DNA of 61,842 nt from JACPPO01 sp965262505 (GTDB lineage Bacteria; Acidobacteriota; Vicinamibacteria; Vicinamibacterales; UBA2999): positions 1 to 61,842 of the forward strand of contig CBDHFM010000004.1 of NCBI GenBank assembly GCA_965262505.1, given 5' to 3'. Shown here in pieces: positions 50,139 through 58,648 of the stretch. Positions within the stretch are counted from its first letter, which is position 1. Each line of letters opens with the position of its first letter. Under the pieces are notes generated by a model. That model did no database searches and was not told the DNA's origin. It worked only from the letters and a program-made list of their open reading frames with translations. The translations under genes were made by a program, and so were the position numbers.

Positions 50139-50457
50139 GGCTCCATCCTCTCAAGGAAAAAGCCCTCCGACAAACCCGGTACGGTTCACTGGGAGAGTTG
50201 TGGCGTTATCGGGTCGGGGATTGTCGCGTGATTTGCGATATTCAGGACCGTGCGTTGCGTGTCCTGGTCGTACGGGTCGGTGGCCGCGACAAGGTGTACC
50301 GTTGAAGGTGGTCGTGCTGCCAGTCGAGACTCAGCTCACTGTCGTCATCGTCGCGGCCTCGCTCGGTGAGCATCCGGCGGATGTCGTGACCACAATCCCC
50401 CTTCACGTCGAGCACAGGCGCGGCCACGCGCCGCTCGGGATTGTCGGCGTGTCAGCC

Positions 50458-50904
50458 CTAACCTGACGCCCATCCGGGCGAACCAGATCCGGGATGTGCT
50501 GAGAAGAAACTGGTCGGAGCCACGTCGTACCACGCGACGACGGCGGTGTACACGTTCGGGGTGTAATACCGCACCAGAACGGCGACGGGATCCAGGACGG
50601 GCGTCGCCTTCTCGCCTGTACGGACGTGACCACCAAGCGCCTGGATCTGCGTGGCGGTCGCCCAGCGGTTGTCGCGGTAGTCCTTCGCGGTTTGGACGAC
50701 ACTCAGGTACAGCGAGTTCACGCCCCGGTACGCCTGCCCGCTTACGAGGTGTTCCGGGAGTCGGCGCTCGCCGGGTTTCCACGACTGCTGCCACGGCGCC
50801 ACGCCCTGCTCGATCTGCGCCTTGAGGGTCGCGACAAACGCGGTGTGGTCGTCCTCCAGGGACCACGTGGGTGTCTGCGCCGACGGTGTACGCCACCAGG
50901 CCAT
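50458..50904 (-). pseudogene. ArdC N-terminal fragment
   Basis: MAWWRTPSAQTPTWSLEDDHTAFVATLKAQIEQGVAPWQQSWKPGERRLPEH...RDNRWATATQIQALGGHVRTGEKATPVL closely follows the ssDNA-binding domain of the ArdC at 7912. The metallopeptidase domain is absent. The remaining half of a similar gene is at 58378-58648, on the other strand. Confidence 0.85.
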
Positions 50905-51073
50905 CAGCTCTCGCCTTTCCCACGGGACGGCTTCAGCGAGCGGCGGGGGGAGTCGATAGCGAACGTTGTGGCCGAGTCAGTCATGGCTTCTCGTCATCGG
51001 TCTCACGTCACGAATGATCCTCGCGCCTGCCCGCTGCTCAAGGCGGCCGCCCGTTCCTGAAGATGCGCGATCA

Positions 51074-52231
51074 TCAGCCGGCCCTCCGCAGGTCCGTGCA
51101 TCGCGGTGCGTCGGCCGTGCCCTCGCCGCCGAGGTAGGCCGCCCACTCGGCCATCAGGTGACGACGGCGCTCGAACAGGTCCGAGCGGGCGTAGGCTGCC
51201 TCGGTCTGGTTGCCCACGACGTGCGCGAGCGCCGCCTCGACCACCTCGCGCGGATGGCTCGTCTCCTCGGCCGCCCAGTCCCGGAACGAGGAGCGGAACC
51301 CGTGCGGCACGGCGGCCACTTTCAGGTCTTGCAGGAGCCGCGGCAACCGCGTGATGCTGATCGGCGTGCCGCCCTGGCCGGGGAACACGAGCGGACTGCA
51401 CCCGTCGCCGAGCGTCCGCGCCGCTTTGAGAATCGCCATCGCGCGCCCGCACAGCGGCACCCGGTGCTCGCGCTTTGACTTCATCCGCGTCGCGGGGATC
51501 GTCCACGCGCGGCCCGGCCGATCGATCTCGTCCCACCGTGCGCCGCGCACTTCTCCCGACCGCGCCGCGGTCAGCACCAGAAACTCAAACGCCAGCTTGA
51601 CGGCCGGCGTCGCCCCCGACCCCCACATCGTTTGAATCGCCCCCGCCACCTCGCCGTGCGGCAGCGCGCGCATGTGCTCCACGAGGTCCTGTTGCGGGCC
51701 GAGGACCGGGCCGATCCGGTGGCACGGATTGTCGCTGCGGTACTCCATGGCCACGGCCCAGTCCATCACGGCGCTGATCCGCTGGCGGACGCGCCGCGCG
51801 GTCTCGGGCCGGACGTGCCAGATGCGCCGTAGCGTGTCCAGCATGTCGGCGCTGCTGACGCTCGACACCGGCGTGTCGCCGATGTGGGGAAGCACGTGCC
51901 GCGTCAGGCTCGCCATCCAGTCGTGGGCGTGCCCGGGGTGGCGCCAGCCGAGGGTTTTGTCCGTCCAGACGCGCTCGGCCGCCTCGGCGAAGGTGGGCAC
52001 GTTCGCGTGACGGTGCCGGTCCGCGAGCGGGTCGCCGCCCTCGCGGGCCAGCTTGCGGTTGGTGAACGCCTTCTCGTTCGCCTCCTTCAGCGAGACGAGC
52101 GGGAAGCCGCCGAGGCCCAACTCGCGCCGGCGTCCGTGGACGACGAGCCGTTGTATCCAGCGCCGCGCGCCGGTAGGCTCCACCAGGAGGTACAAACCGT
52201 TGCCATGGCAGCAACCGAGGCGTGAGGTCCA
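51074..52231 (-). CDS. P4-like tyrosine integrase (pair B, minus strand), N-terminus altered
   Basis: About 385 residues. From CHGNGLYLLVEPTGARRW onward all domains are present, with Arg in ARSGEVRGARW, Lys in MKSKREHR, HGFR and AAYARS. The residues before CHG (MGRPWTSRLGC) do not match the family, so the usual first 30 residues are missing, as in the pair A partner. It is divergent from the integrase at 52362. Activity is doubtful without the arm-domain start. Confidence 0.85.
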   Translation of the reverse strand, partial: WTSRLGCCHGNGLYLLVEPTGARRWIQRLVVHGRRRELGLGGFPLVSLKEANEKAFTNRKLAREGGDPLADRHRHANVPTFAEAAERVWTDKTLGWRHPGHAHDWMASLTRHVLPHIGDTPVSSVSSADMLDTLRRIWHVRPETARRVRQRISAVMDWAVAMEYRSDNPCHRIGPVLGPQQDLVEHMRALPHGEVAGAIQTMWGSGATPAVKLAFEFLVLTAARSGEVRGARWDEIDRPGRAWTIPATRMKSKREHRVPLCGRAMAILKAARTLGDGCSPLVFPGQGGTPISITRLPRLLQDLKVAAVPHGFRSSFRDWAAEETSHPREVVEAALAHVVGNQTEAAYARSDLFERRRHLMAEWAAYLGGEGTADAPRCTDLRRAG

Positions 52232-52361
52232 CGGCCGTCCCATGTGATGCCAGGACGACCATAAAGAGCCTATTCATAATTACTTATCACGTCGATGGAG
52301 GTGCTGAACCATGTCACGAACGTCCTATACCGTGCACCGTGTTCCACGAGACAATACGGGA

Positions 52362-53564
52362 ATGAATAGCGCGCCCGGCGCGGCGAACGGGCCGCGACGC
52401 ACGAAGCCCCGCGGCCGCCATCCCGACAAGGCCCTCTCCGCCCTCTTCGTGCGGACGGCGGGGCCGGGACGCTACTGCGACGGGCAGGGCTTGTATCTCT
52501 TCGTGCAGCCGTCCGGGACCCGCAGCTGGGTCCAGCGGCTCGTCGTCCGCGGCCGGCACCAGGAACTCGGGCTCGGCAGCGCGCAGTTGGTCCCGCTCGC
52601 CGAGGCGCGCGAGAAGGCGCTGGGCAACCGCAAGCTGTCCCGCGAGGGCGGCGACCCGCTCGCGGAGAAACGCCGCGCGGAGAAGACGCCGACGTTCGCC
52701 GACGCCGCCCGCCGCGTGCTGGACCAGCAACGGGCCGGCTGGCAGAGCAGCCGCCACCCGAAAAGCTGGCTGGCGAGCCTAGAGCGCTACGCCTTCCCCC
52801 GCATTGGCACGCGCCTGATTTCAGACGTGACGAGCGCCGACGTGCTGGAGATCCTTACCCCCATCTGGCACGACAAGGCGCAGACCGCGCGGCGCGTGCG
52901 CCAGCGCATCCGGGCGGTGTTGGAGTGGGCCGTGGCGATGGAGTGGCGGACCGACAACCCCTGCGACCGGATCGGCCCGGTCCTCGGCCCGCAGCAGGCG
53001 CTGGTGGCGCACAGGCGGGCGTTGCCCCATCAGGACGTGGCCGCGGCCGTCGCGGCGGTCCGCATGTCGGCGGCGGCTCCTGGCGTCACGCTGGCGTGCG
53101 AGTGGCTCGTGCTGACCGCGGCGCGGTGGGGCGAGGTGCGCGGGGCCGAGTGGGCCGAGATGGACACGGCCGCCCGTGTGTGGATGATCCCCGCGACGCG
53201 CATGAAGGCGAAGCGCCCGCACCGGGTGCCGCTGGCACGTCGCGCCGTGGAGATCCTCGATGCCGCGCGAACGCTCGGCGACGGCACCAGTCCGCTCGTG
53301 TTCCCCGCCGCGGGCGGGACGCCGCTCCCCGAACAGGCGCTACGGCGGCTCCTCCAGGACCAGCAGATCGCGGCCGTGCCGCACGGGTTCCGGTCCACCT
53401 TTCGGGATTGGGCCGCCGAGGACACCGACCACACGCGCGAGGTGATCGAAGCGGCGCTCGCGCACAGGGTGCATAACCAGGTCGAGGCGGCGTACGCGCG
53501 GTCGGACTTGTTCGAGCGGCGGCGGCGGCTGATGGACGACTGGGCCGAATACGTCGGCGGGTAG
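52362..53564 (+). CDS. P4-like tyrosine integrase (pair B, plus strand)
   Basis: 400 residues from MNSAPGAANGPRRTKPRGRHPDKALS; an ATG at 52311 would add 17 unsupported residues. The domains and catalytic residues are as in the integrase at 392-1639 (ARWGEVRG, MKAKRPHR, HGFR, AAYARSDLFERRRRLMDDWAEYVGG). The C-terminus looks natural, unlike the pair A copy. It is a duplicate of the same divergent integrase arrangement. Confidence 0.93.
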   Translation: MNSAPGAANGPRRTKPRGRHPDKALSALFVRTAGPGRYCDGQGLYLFVQPSGTRSWVQRLVVRGRHQELGLGSAQLVPLAEAREKALGNRKLSREGGDPLAEKRRAEKTPTFADAARRVLDQQRAGWQSSRHPKSWLASLERYAFPRIGTRLISDVTSADVLEILTPIWHDKAQTARRVRQRIRAVLEWAVAMEWRTDNPCDRIGPVLGPQQALVAHRRALPHQDVAAAVAAVRMSAAAPGVTLACEWLVLTAARWGEVRGAEWAEMDTAARVWMIPATRMKAKRPHRVPLARRAVEILDAARTLGDGTSPLVFPAAGGTPLPEQALRRLLQDQQIAAVPHGFRSTFRDWAAEDTDHTREVIEAALAHRVHNQVEAAYARSDLFERRRRLMDDWAEYVGG

Positions 53565-53743
53565 CGCAGGCAGGTGATGCCGGCGTACCGGTGTCAGGCC
53601 GTTGTGGAGAGCCGCACGGCGCGTTGTCTCAATCGGGTGATCCGCGTACGATGCAGCCAGCTGCGCTGGTCGACGGCTGGCGTGGGTCATGGCGGTGGCG
53701 TAGTCTGAGACCGACTTCACCGTAACGAATAGAGGGAAATACG

Positions 53744-53968
53744 ATGGCAAGCTCCCGGATCGCCGACTTGACCGTGAACGAATTCAAAGAACTTGTGCGG
53801 GAGTCCGTGGTCCAGTCCATTACCGGGTTGCTCGGCGATCCAGACCAAGGACTGAAGCTGCGCGAGGATTTCGCCGAAGCACTGCAGCGCTCGCTCGCAG
53901 AGGTCGAGGCTGGCGGCAGAACGACGAGCCTTTCGGATGTCGCAGACCGGCTTGAGTCGTCGCGGTGA
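53744..53968 (+). CDS. antitoxin of a RelE/ParE-type module
   Basis: 74 residues: LTVNEFKELVRESVVQSITGLLGDPDQGLKLREDFAEALQRSLAEVEAGGRTTSLSDVADRL, an acidic helical protein typical of antitoxins that precede RelE toxins. Its stop overlaps the toxin's GTG start. Confidence 0.85.
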   Translation: MASSRIADLTVNEFKELVRESVVQSITGLLGDPDQGLKLREDFAEALQRSLAEVEAGGRTTSLSDVADRLESSR

Positions 53969-54237
53969 CCTGTGACGTTGAGTTCACGACGACGGCGGCG
54001 GACGATCTCGACCGCCTGGATACGACCGTTGCGGATCGTGTCATCGCGAAACTTGGGTGGTTGGCGGAGAACGTGGATACCGTCAAGGTCGAGACATTGT
54101 CGGGCCGGTGGCAGGGTGTGTGCAAGCTCCGGGTGGGCGATTACCGAGTGATCTACACTCGCGACTTGGCGGCGCGACGCATTGTCGTCCACTTCGTCAG
54201 ACACCGTAGCGACGTATACAGGGCCGACAAGACGTAG
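53965..54237 (+). CDS. RelE/ParE-family toxin
   Basis: 90 residues, GTG start. VEFTTTAADDLDRLDTTVADRVIAKLGWL, LSGRWQGVCKLRVGDYRVIYTRDLAARRIVVHFVRHRSDVY is a full RelE fold. It is translationally coupled to the antitoxin and appears active. Confidence 0.92.
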   Translation: MTCDVEFTTTAADDLDRLDTTVADRVIAKLGWLAENVDTVKVETLSGRWQGVCKLRVGDYRVIYTRDLAARRIVVHFVRHRSDVYRADKT

Positions 54238-54253
54238 CGGTCGTTTTTTCGCT

Positions 54254-54340
54254 GTTCGAGCGACGCCTCCGGCTGCGTGAAATGGTGCCGCGCCTGGGGC
54301 GCAGGTGCCTGGCCTTGGGGTAGGTCACCATGATCGCATG
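54254..54340 (-). pseudogene. possible RepA N-terminal remnant
   Basis: A minus-strand piece APAPQARHHFTQPEA resembles ATPQARHHFTALHQ near the RepA start, and the DNA is similar too. Only about 15 residues match, so this is tentative. Confidence 0.35.
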
Positions 54341-54392
54341 CAATCATGCAACGTGGTGGGCGAGAAGGCGGCGACACACGGTGCCTCTGAGC

Positions 54393-54580
54393 CGACCAAT
54401 CAACCGCGCGAGGTGATCGAGGCGGCGCTGGCCCACGTGGTGCCGAACAAGGTCGAGGCGGCATATGCGCGGTCGGACCTGTTCGAGCGGCGCCGGCGGC
54501 TTATGGACGACTGGGCCGCCTATCTCATGGATGCGGGGTCTGGTTCCCAAGATGCCGCTTTGGCAAGCGCTTCGGCATGA
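54393..54580 (+). pseudogene. integrase C-terminal fragment
   Basis: NQPREVIEAALAHVVPNKVEAAYARSDLFERRRRLMDDWAAYL is the last 45 residues of the P4-like integrase family, with the catalytic His and Tyr. Everything upstream is missing. Confidence 0.85.
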
Positions 54581-54942
54581 CGCATCCGCTCGCGTCTGTT
54601 GGTCACTGTGGAATCAGGCAAGATGATCTCGCCGTGGTACGGATTCTCAGGGGTCGGCGAGGCTCGAACCTCTCGATCGTCGCGCTGAGCGTCCTCGCAG
54701 GGAACAGAAGCCCACCCGTGGAATGAACCCGGGCGGGATTCGCTCGCAGCACGAGCCAATGTCGCGAGCTCATCCCTGTTGGCCGCACTGAGTCGGTCGA
54801 TAGAGAGAGCGGTTTCGCCTCGGGGAGGCAAGAACACGTTGGGCGGGATTCCAGAGCGGAGAGCTTTTCGCGCTTGCTGGCTGGAGAACACCCGGCGCCC
54901 TACGTCCTCCGATGCGGAGATGCCGTCAACGGCCGAGGTCAC
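54520..54942 (-). CDS. conserved protein of unknown function (second gene of a pair)
   Basis: 140 residues: RRVFSSQQARKALRSGIPPNVFLPPRGETALSIDRLSAANRDELATLARAA...PENPYHGEIILPD. It reads like a conserved single-domain protein found next to a partner like 54926-55315 in other genomes. It overlaps that partner by 17 bp and so is in one operon with it. Function unknown; TA-like behaviour is possible. Confidence 0.65.
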   Translation of the reverse strand: MTSAVDGISASEDVGRRVFSSQQARKALRSGIPPNVFLPPRGETALSIDRLSAANRDELATLARAASESRPGSFHGWASVPCEDAQRDDREVRASPTPENPYHGEIILPDSTVTNRRERMRHAEALAKAASWEPDPASMR

Positions 54943-55315
54943 CCAAGGCCTCGCGCACGAATCCGTCTGGGAGCGTGGCTATCGAATCGTACTCGGCGCA
55001 GCGATGCTGACCGTCCAAATCGACGGAACATAACGCTCCACCGCGCGAGTCGCACAAGATGATGACGGATCGCTGACGAGGAGTTCGCACGTAGATGAGA
55101 ACATCGCCGTCTGCCGTTGGAGACACTTCAAAGCGGCACGGTCGCAGAGAGTACACTTTGGGTAGCAAGCACCTCGCGTTCTCCAGCGCCGTTGTAGAAG
55201 GCTCAGGATAGTCCTCCTCCCGTGCTTCGTCGATGACGGCGTCAAGATCAACCAAGGTTGCCTTCAGGTCGTCGCTCGTTGGTTGGACACTCCAATCGAG
55301 CGCAACGTCTGACAT
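54926..55315 (-). CDS. conserved protein of unknown function (first gene of a pair)
   Basis: 129 residues: SDDLKATLVDLDAVIDEAREEDYPEPSTTALENARCLLPKVYSLRPCRFEVSPTADGDVLIYV...CDSRGGALCSVDLDGQHRCAEYDS. A helical N-terminus and beta-rich C-terminus. It is coupled to 54520-54942. Family known to me only as hypothetical. Confidence 0.65.
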   Translation of the reverse strand: MSDVALDWSVQPTSDDLKATLVDLDAVIDEAREEDYPEPSTTALENARCLLPKVYSLRPCRFEVSPTADGDVLIYVRTPRQRSVIILCDSRGGALCSVDLDGQHRCAEYDSIATLPDGFVREALGDLGR

Positions 55316-55428
55316 CGGATCTCCCTGCTACGGCACGACAGTCCCCATCGCGGGTCGCGTCGTACGGTTAGGCTGAGCGGCGCACCCTCTAGTCTAGGAT
55401 ACTGCAGCTTCTGTGACCAACGCCCAAC

Positions 55429-55665
55429 GTGGTGGTGTGTCACTTGTCGAAGGTCAAGGGGTCCCGGCACGGACGCATGCGCGAGCGTCGGATTCAGAGC
55501 AGCGGCCGGCCGATCCGAATCTTCTACGCGTTCGACCCGCGGCGCACGGCGATCCTGCTGATTGGCGGCCGCAAAACGGAGCAGGACCGGTTCTACCGAG
55601 AGTACGTGCGACGAGCCGATGTGATCTATGGATCAGTATCTGCGACAGCTCCGACGCGAAGGACT
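55429..55665 (+). pseudogene. HigB/RelE-type toxin, 5' truncated
   Basis: GSRHGRMRERRIQSSGRPIRIFYAFDPRRTAILLIGGRKTEQDRFYREYVRRADVIY is the C-terminal two thirds of a HigB-like (Gp49-type) toxin. The first 45 residues are replaced by unrelated sequence. Confidence 0.85.
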
Positions 55666-55683
55666 ATTGGAACCGGAGAGAGG

Positions 55684-55881
55684 ATGGCGATAATGAAGCA
55701 CCGACCCTTCAACGAGTTGACGAAGGACTGGTCGCCGGAGCGTTTGGCAAAGAACGAGGCGAGGGTCGCCACAGCGCTCGCGGAGCTGGATCGGCAGGAG
55801 CGCGAACAGCCGCGGGACGAAGGGGTCTCGCAGGCGACTACCGCGAAGCCGCCGACTCGGTCGCGAGAATTGGCTCGCTGA
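55684..55881 (+). pseudogene. HigA-type antitoxin, 3' truncated
   Basis: MKHRPFNELTKDWSPERLAKNEARVATALAEL matches the N-terminus of HigA antitoxins that follow HigB; the helix-turn-helix that should follow is absent and the frame ends in unrelated sequence. Confidence 0.75.
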
Positions 55882-55946
55882 CACGGTCGACGCGGAGGGT
55901 CAGGATCCCAACACTACGCACCGGGCGGACCAAGTCCGTTTCCGAG

Positions 55947-56240
55947 TCAGCGGCCCAACTCTTCCTGGACAATCGCCGGCCGGTTATCAATCAGCACGAG
56001 GAGCACGCGCGCCGGCCCCTCCGGGTGGCGGCGGCCCTGCTCCCAGTTCTTGCGCGTGCCGAGCGGAATGCCGATGCTCCTAGCAAAGACCGGTTGCGAC
56101 AGCCCCGTCTTGCTTCGGATCGCAACGACATCGGGACAGGATACCTCGATTGCATGCACGGCGAACCCGGCGTGATCACCATGCAGGTAGGCGCGCGCAT
56201 CGTCGAGCCCGGCCATGATCTTGTCGAATGCCTTGGTCAT
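55947..56240 (-). CDS. HigA/MqsA-like XRE antitoxin, apparently solitary
   Basis: 97 residues; AGGAGCGACCC precedes the ATG at 56240. MTKAFDKIMAGLDDARAYL and VVAIRSKTGLSQPVFARSIGIPLGTRKNWEQGRRHPEGPARVLLVLIDNRP is the NadS/HigA-type antitoxin layout. No toxin gene is adjacent; upstream is only a fragment. Confidence 0.85.
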   Translation of the reverse strand: MTKAFDKIMAGLDDARAYLHGDHAGFAVHAIEVSCPDVVAIRSKTGLSQPVFARSIGIPLGTRKNWEQGRRHPEGPARVLLVLIDNRPAIVQEELGR

Positions 56241-56262
56241 GGGTCGCTCCTGTAGTCTGCGG

Positions 56263-56385
56263 CTAGCTCCACGTGCGCTGTCGGTACGCAGCAAAGTCTT
56301 CTGGTGTGAATCCGTCGGCGTCCACCAACGGGTAGGACCGTTCCATCAGGACCTTTACCTCGCTGTCGATCTTCTCGTAATGCGA
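56263..56385 (-). pseudogene. C-terminal fragment of an unidentified small protein
   Basis: HYEKIDSEVKVLMERSYPLVDADGFTPEDFAAYRQRTWS ends just before the HigA-like start. No start codon or upstream part is found. Confidence 0.4.
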
Positions 56386-56419
56386 ACCGCGCGATCACGT
56401 CTGCGTGAGGGTCTTCGCG

Positions 56420-56614
56420 TCAGGGCGTCGTCCGGTTCTCGGCAGCCGTGCCCGTGCGCCGCACGGGCAACCGCACGTATTCTCGTTCGGAGGCCTCCTG
56501 CCTGACTCGAAGGTCCCTGAAGATGGCGTCAACGTCGTAGTCGAACCGCGCGGCGTACGCCTGCCGGATGGCCCGGACTTCAGCGATGATCGGATCCGTC
56601 TGTTTCGTCTGCAT
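56420..56614 (-). CDS. small protein paired with a PIN toxin (probable antitoxin)
   Basis: 64 residues: DPIIAEVRAIRQAYAARFDYDVDAIFRDLRVRQEASEREYVRLP, a conserved small helical family that follows PIN genes. It overlaps the PIN gene by 35 bp. Role as antitoxin is inferred from context. Confidence 0.72.
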   Translation of the reverse strand: MQTKQTDPIIAEVRAIRQAYAARFDYDVDAIFRDLRVRQEASEREYVRLPVRRTGTAAENRTTP

Positions 56615-57095
56615 GGTCGTCCTCTTCCATGAGTTCATTGGGCGTGCAAATGACCGGCGGCTCGTAGCCTGCCCTTCGGCACGCTCGCTCGATCCGCCAC
56701 CGCACTGCGGCGTTGGCGATGTGGCGAAGATTCCAGGTCAGCAAGTAGTCGACGCCGTTCGTGGCGGCAATGCCGACATGCGCCGCATCCGCCGTCGCCT
56801 CGCGCGGAAACGCCCCTAGATCCAACAGCCTCCGAGTCAGGGCCGCCGAGTCCTCCGTGATCTCGATACGGGTGACCAATTCCAGCGCCGTCAGGCGAAC
56901 GCGGGCAGCATCCGCATCACCTGCTGCGGCTTCTGTGAACACAAGCTCCGAAGCGACGAGAACGAACCGCTCCGGCGCGTCGCGCCACCATTCCCGCGTC
57001 ATGGCCTGCTGCGCCGCGATGATGAGATCGCGTGACGGCCGTGCTGTCAGGTAGCTGACGATGGAGGTTTCCACGTAGACGCTGGGCTTCGTCAT
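56580..57095 (-). CDS. PIN-domain protein (VapC-like toxin)
   Basis: 171 residues. The acidic PIN residues lie in VYVETSIVSYLTARPS (Glu in place of the usual first Asp), in ELVFTEAAAGD and in ATADAAHVGIAATNGVDYLLTWNLRHIAN. It is coupled to the small downstream gene. A ribonuclease toxin is likely. Confidence 0.85.
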   Translation of the reverse strand: MTKPSVYVETSIVSYLTARPSRDLIIAAQQAMTREWWRDAPERFVLVASELVFTEAAAGDADAARVRLTALELVTRIEITEDSAALTRRLLDLGAFPREATADAAHVGIAATNGVDYLLTWNLRHIANAAVRWRIERACRRAGYEPPVICTPNELMEEDDHADETDGSDHR

Positions 57096-57409
57096 GTTCG
57101 GGCGCCCGCAAGGTCATTCCGAGAGCCTCGTGGCCGATGGTGGCGCCGCCGTTCGGGGTGCTCCCCGCGCCGCTTCGCGGCTTTCCCTGCTTTCGTCGCG
57201 CCATGCCCGATTCCCCTCGCACGAATCCAGACCAGCGAACCGGCAGGTGGCCCGCGCCACCCATAGCGTACAACTAGTCGCCGACCGGCCTCAACAGTGT
57301 CGCCCCGCTCCCGGACGGAGGCGGCGAACGACGAGTGGGCGCTGACCGCGAGGAGAGTACCGGACGCTGCTCTTCCGTCGCCGGCCGGGGCAATCTCAAA
57401 CGCTGGAAG
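57096..57409. other. region without a complete gene
   Basis: A minus-strand frame starting MARRKQGKPRSGAG (from 57205) could be the start of a lost gene. Nothing certain. Confidence 0.4.
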
Positions 57410-57829
57410 CTACAAGGGAACATCCTTCTCCGCCGCCCTGTTTACCCTCTCCACCTGATCGCCCACGTTACGACTGATATTCGACGTTCGCCGCTTCACC
57501 TTGACAGCACGGTCGAGCACTTCTTCGGCCCACTGATTCAGGCTCTTGCCGGACAGTTCCGCCGCGAGCGCGGCTTGGCGGTGTACTTCGGGGCTGACGC
57601 GAAACATCATCCGGCCCGAATAGGGCTTCTGGGGTGGCTTGCCAATCCCGGCACAGGTCTCGATATAGTCCTCCACGGCCTCATGGAAGGCCTCCCGAAG
57701 GGCGTCCACGGTATCGGCGTGAAAACCGACCCCGTCGCGGATGCCCGCGATCCGGCCGGTGAAGACTCTGTCCTCGTTGTTATAGTCAATCCGGGCCGAG
57801 TACCCCTTGTGCGTCATGGTGTTCGTCAT
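57410..57829 (-). CDS. hicB: HicB-family antitoxin
   Basis: 139 residues. The partial RNase H-like fold (YSARIDYNNEDRVFTGRIAGIRDGVGFHADTVDALREAFHEAVEDYIETC) is followed by an RHH (MMFRVSPEVHRQAALAAELSGKSLNQWAEEVLDRAV). It overlaps hicA by four bases. Confidence 0.94.
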   Translation of the reverse strand: MTNTMTHKGYSARIDYNNEDRVFTGRIAGIRDGVGFHADTVDALREAFHEAVEDYIETCAGIGKPPQKPYSGRMMFRVSPEVHRQAALAAELSGKSLNQWAEEVLDRAVKVKRRTSNISRNVGDQVERVNRAAEKDVPL

Positions 57830-58083
57830 GGTGTGATCCCCATCCTTTCCAAAAACGCGCGGGCGGCGCGAATCTGATACCGCTTGGCTTCCTTGGTCGG
57901 GTGCGGGCGGTGGAACGTTTCGACCTCGCCATCCTTCTCGAACCGCACCCGTGACCCCCGGCCCTCGATCACCCGTGCGCCCGCGGCGATGAGCAGCCCT
58001 TCGAGGGCCGCCCATTCGATGGTCCCGGACACGGGATCACGAAAGACGGCCGTCAGCGTCTTGCGCTGCTTACCCGTCATCAT
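57826..58083 (-). CDS. hicA: HicA-family mRNA interferase
   Basis: About 85 residues: MTGKQRKTLTAVFRDPVSGTIEWAALEGLLIAAGARVIEGRGSRVRFEKDGEVETFHRPHP, with the dsRBD-like HicA fold. The catalytic His is replaced or shifted (GRGSRVRF where GSHH or GSSH is usual), but HRPHP is kept. Two adjacent ATGs (58083, 58080). Confidence 0.9.
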   Translation of the reverse strand: MMTGKQRKTLTAVFRDPVSGTIEWAALEGLLIAAGARVIEGRGSRVRFEKDGEVETFHRPHPTKEAKRYQIRAARAFLERMGITP

Positions 58084-58129
58084 CAGAACGCTACCGTATG
58101 CTTGCAGTATGTGCAATCAGCAGCCCGCC

Positions 58130-58375
58130 CTTCCCGATCGAATGCGCGTCCTCTCGGAGGTCACCGAAGCCTCCGTTGTGAAGGCGGTTCAATTACATGA
58201 CCGCGAGGGCCGCCTCGTCGTCATGGATATGGAAGGCGTCGCCTCGCGCCTCGTGTCTTGAGCAATTTCCCAGGCGGACCTCGTCATCACTCCGATGCGC
58301 GCGACGACGCTGGACGCCACGGTCGGGGGGCGCGCGCTGCCGACCGGTCACCCGTTGCGTCTGGACTGAGACACG
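58130..58375 (+). pseudogene. ParA/VirC1-like ATPase fragment with an internal stop
   Basis: LHDREGRLVVMDMEGVASRLVS, a TGA at 58259, then in the same frame AISQADLVITPMRATTLDATVG: together the middle of a VirC1/ParA-type ATPase. Walker A and the C-terminus are missing. Confidence 0.72.
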
Positions 58376-58377
58376 CA

Positions 58378-58648
58378 CTCAAGGACGGTGCCGGGAACTT
58401 CGGCGGCGTGGAGTACGCCCGCGAAGAACTCCGGGTCGAAATATCGGCCATGCTGACCGGCGACTGGGTGGGCGTCGGTCACGACGGCAGCCGAGGCGCG
58501 GCGTACGTCCAGGGCTGGATCACGGCGCTGGACCCGCGCCCGCCCATGCCCGTGGATGCCGACCCTGGACCTCGCGCGGATGATCGTCAACCCGAGGGAG
58601 ATCCTCAGCCCCGACGGGCGCGGCGATCGCGCGCGGGTGACACGATGA
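58378..58648 (+). pseudogene. ArdC C-terminal fragment
   Basis: GAGNFGGVEYAREELRVEISAMLTGDWVGVGHDGSRGAAYVQGWITAL matches residues following HELGH in the ArdC at 7912. The zinc motif itself is gone. Confidence 0.88.

Larger units (their letters stand above)
48883..50188 (-). mobile_element. IS3-family insertion sequence, intact (1,306 bp)
   Basis: Ends are TGAACCGTACCGGG and its complement CCCGGTACGGTTCA. It is flanked by a 3-bp direct repeat CTG (48880-48882, 50189-50191), the IS3-type target duplication. It contains orfA and orfB on the minus strand. Confidence 0.93.
48724..50305 (+). pseudogene. RelE-family toxin interrupted by an IS3-family element
   Basis: The 5' part (48724-48882) reads MPFTWTIEYTETARTQLRKLDTPMARRIVEYMTGRVAGLEDPRRLGKALTGPL. 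The 3' part (50189-50305) reads LGELWRYRVGDCRVICDIQDRALRVLVVRVGGRDKVYR. Joined at the duplicated CTG they restore a normal RelE of about 90 residues, including the catalytic Arg-rich strand. The toxin is inactivated. Confidence 0.93.

Noticed and set aside
50242..50427. Minus-strand frame LDVKGDCGHDIRRMLTERGRDDDD as a gene
   Set aside because: It overlaps the RelE 3' part on the other strand and has no start signal or family.
57096..57210. HsdM N-terminus (MARRKQGK...TIGHEA)
   Set aside because: The resemblance covers too few residues to support a call.
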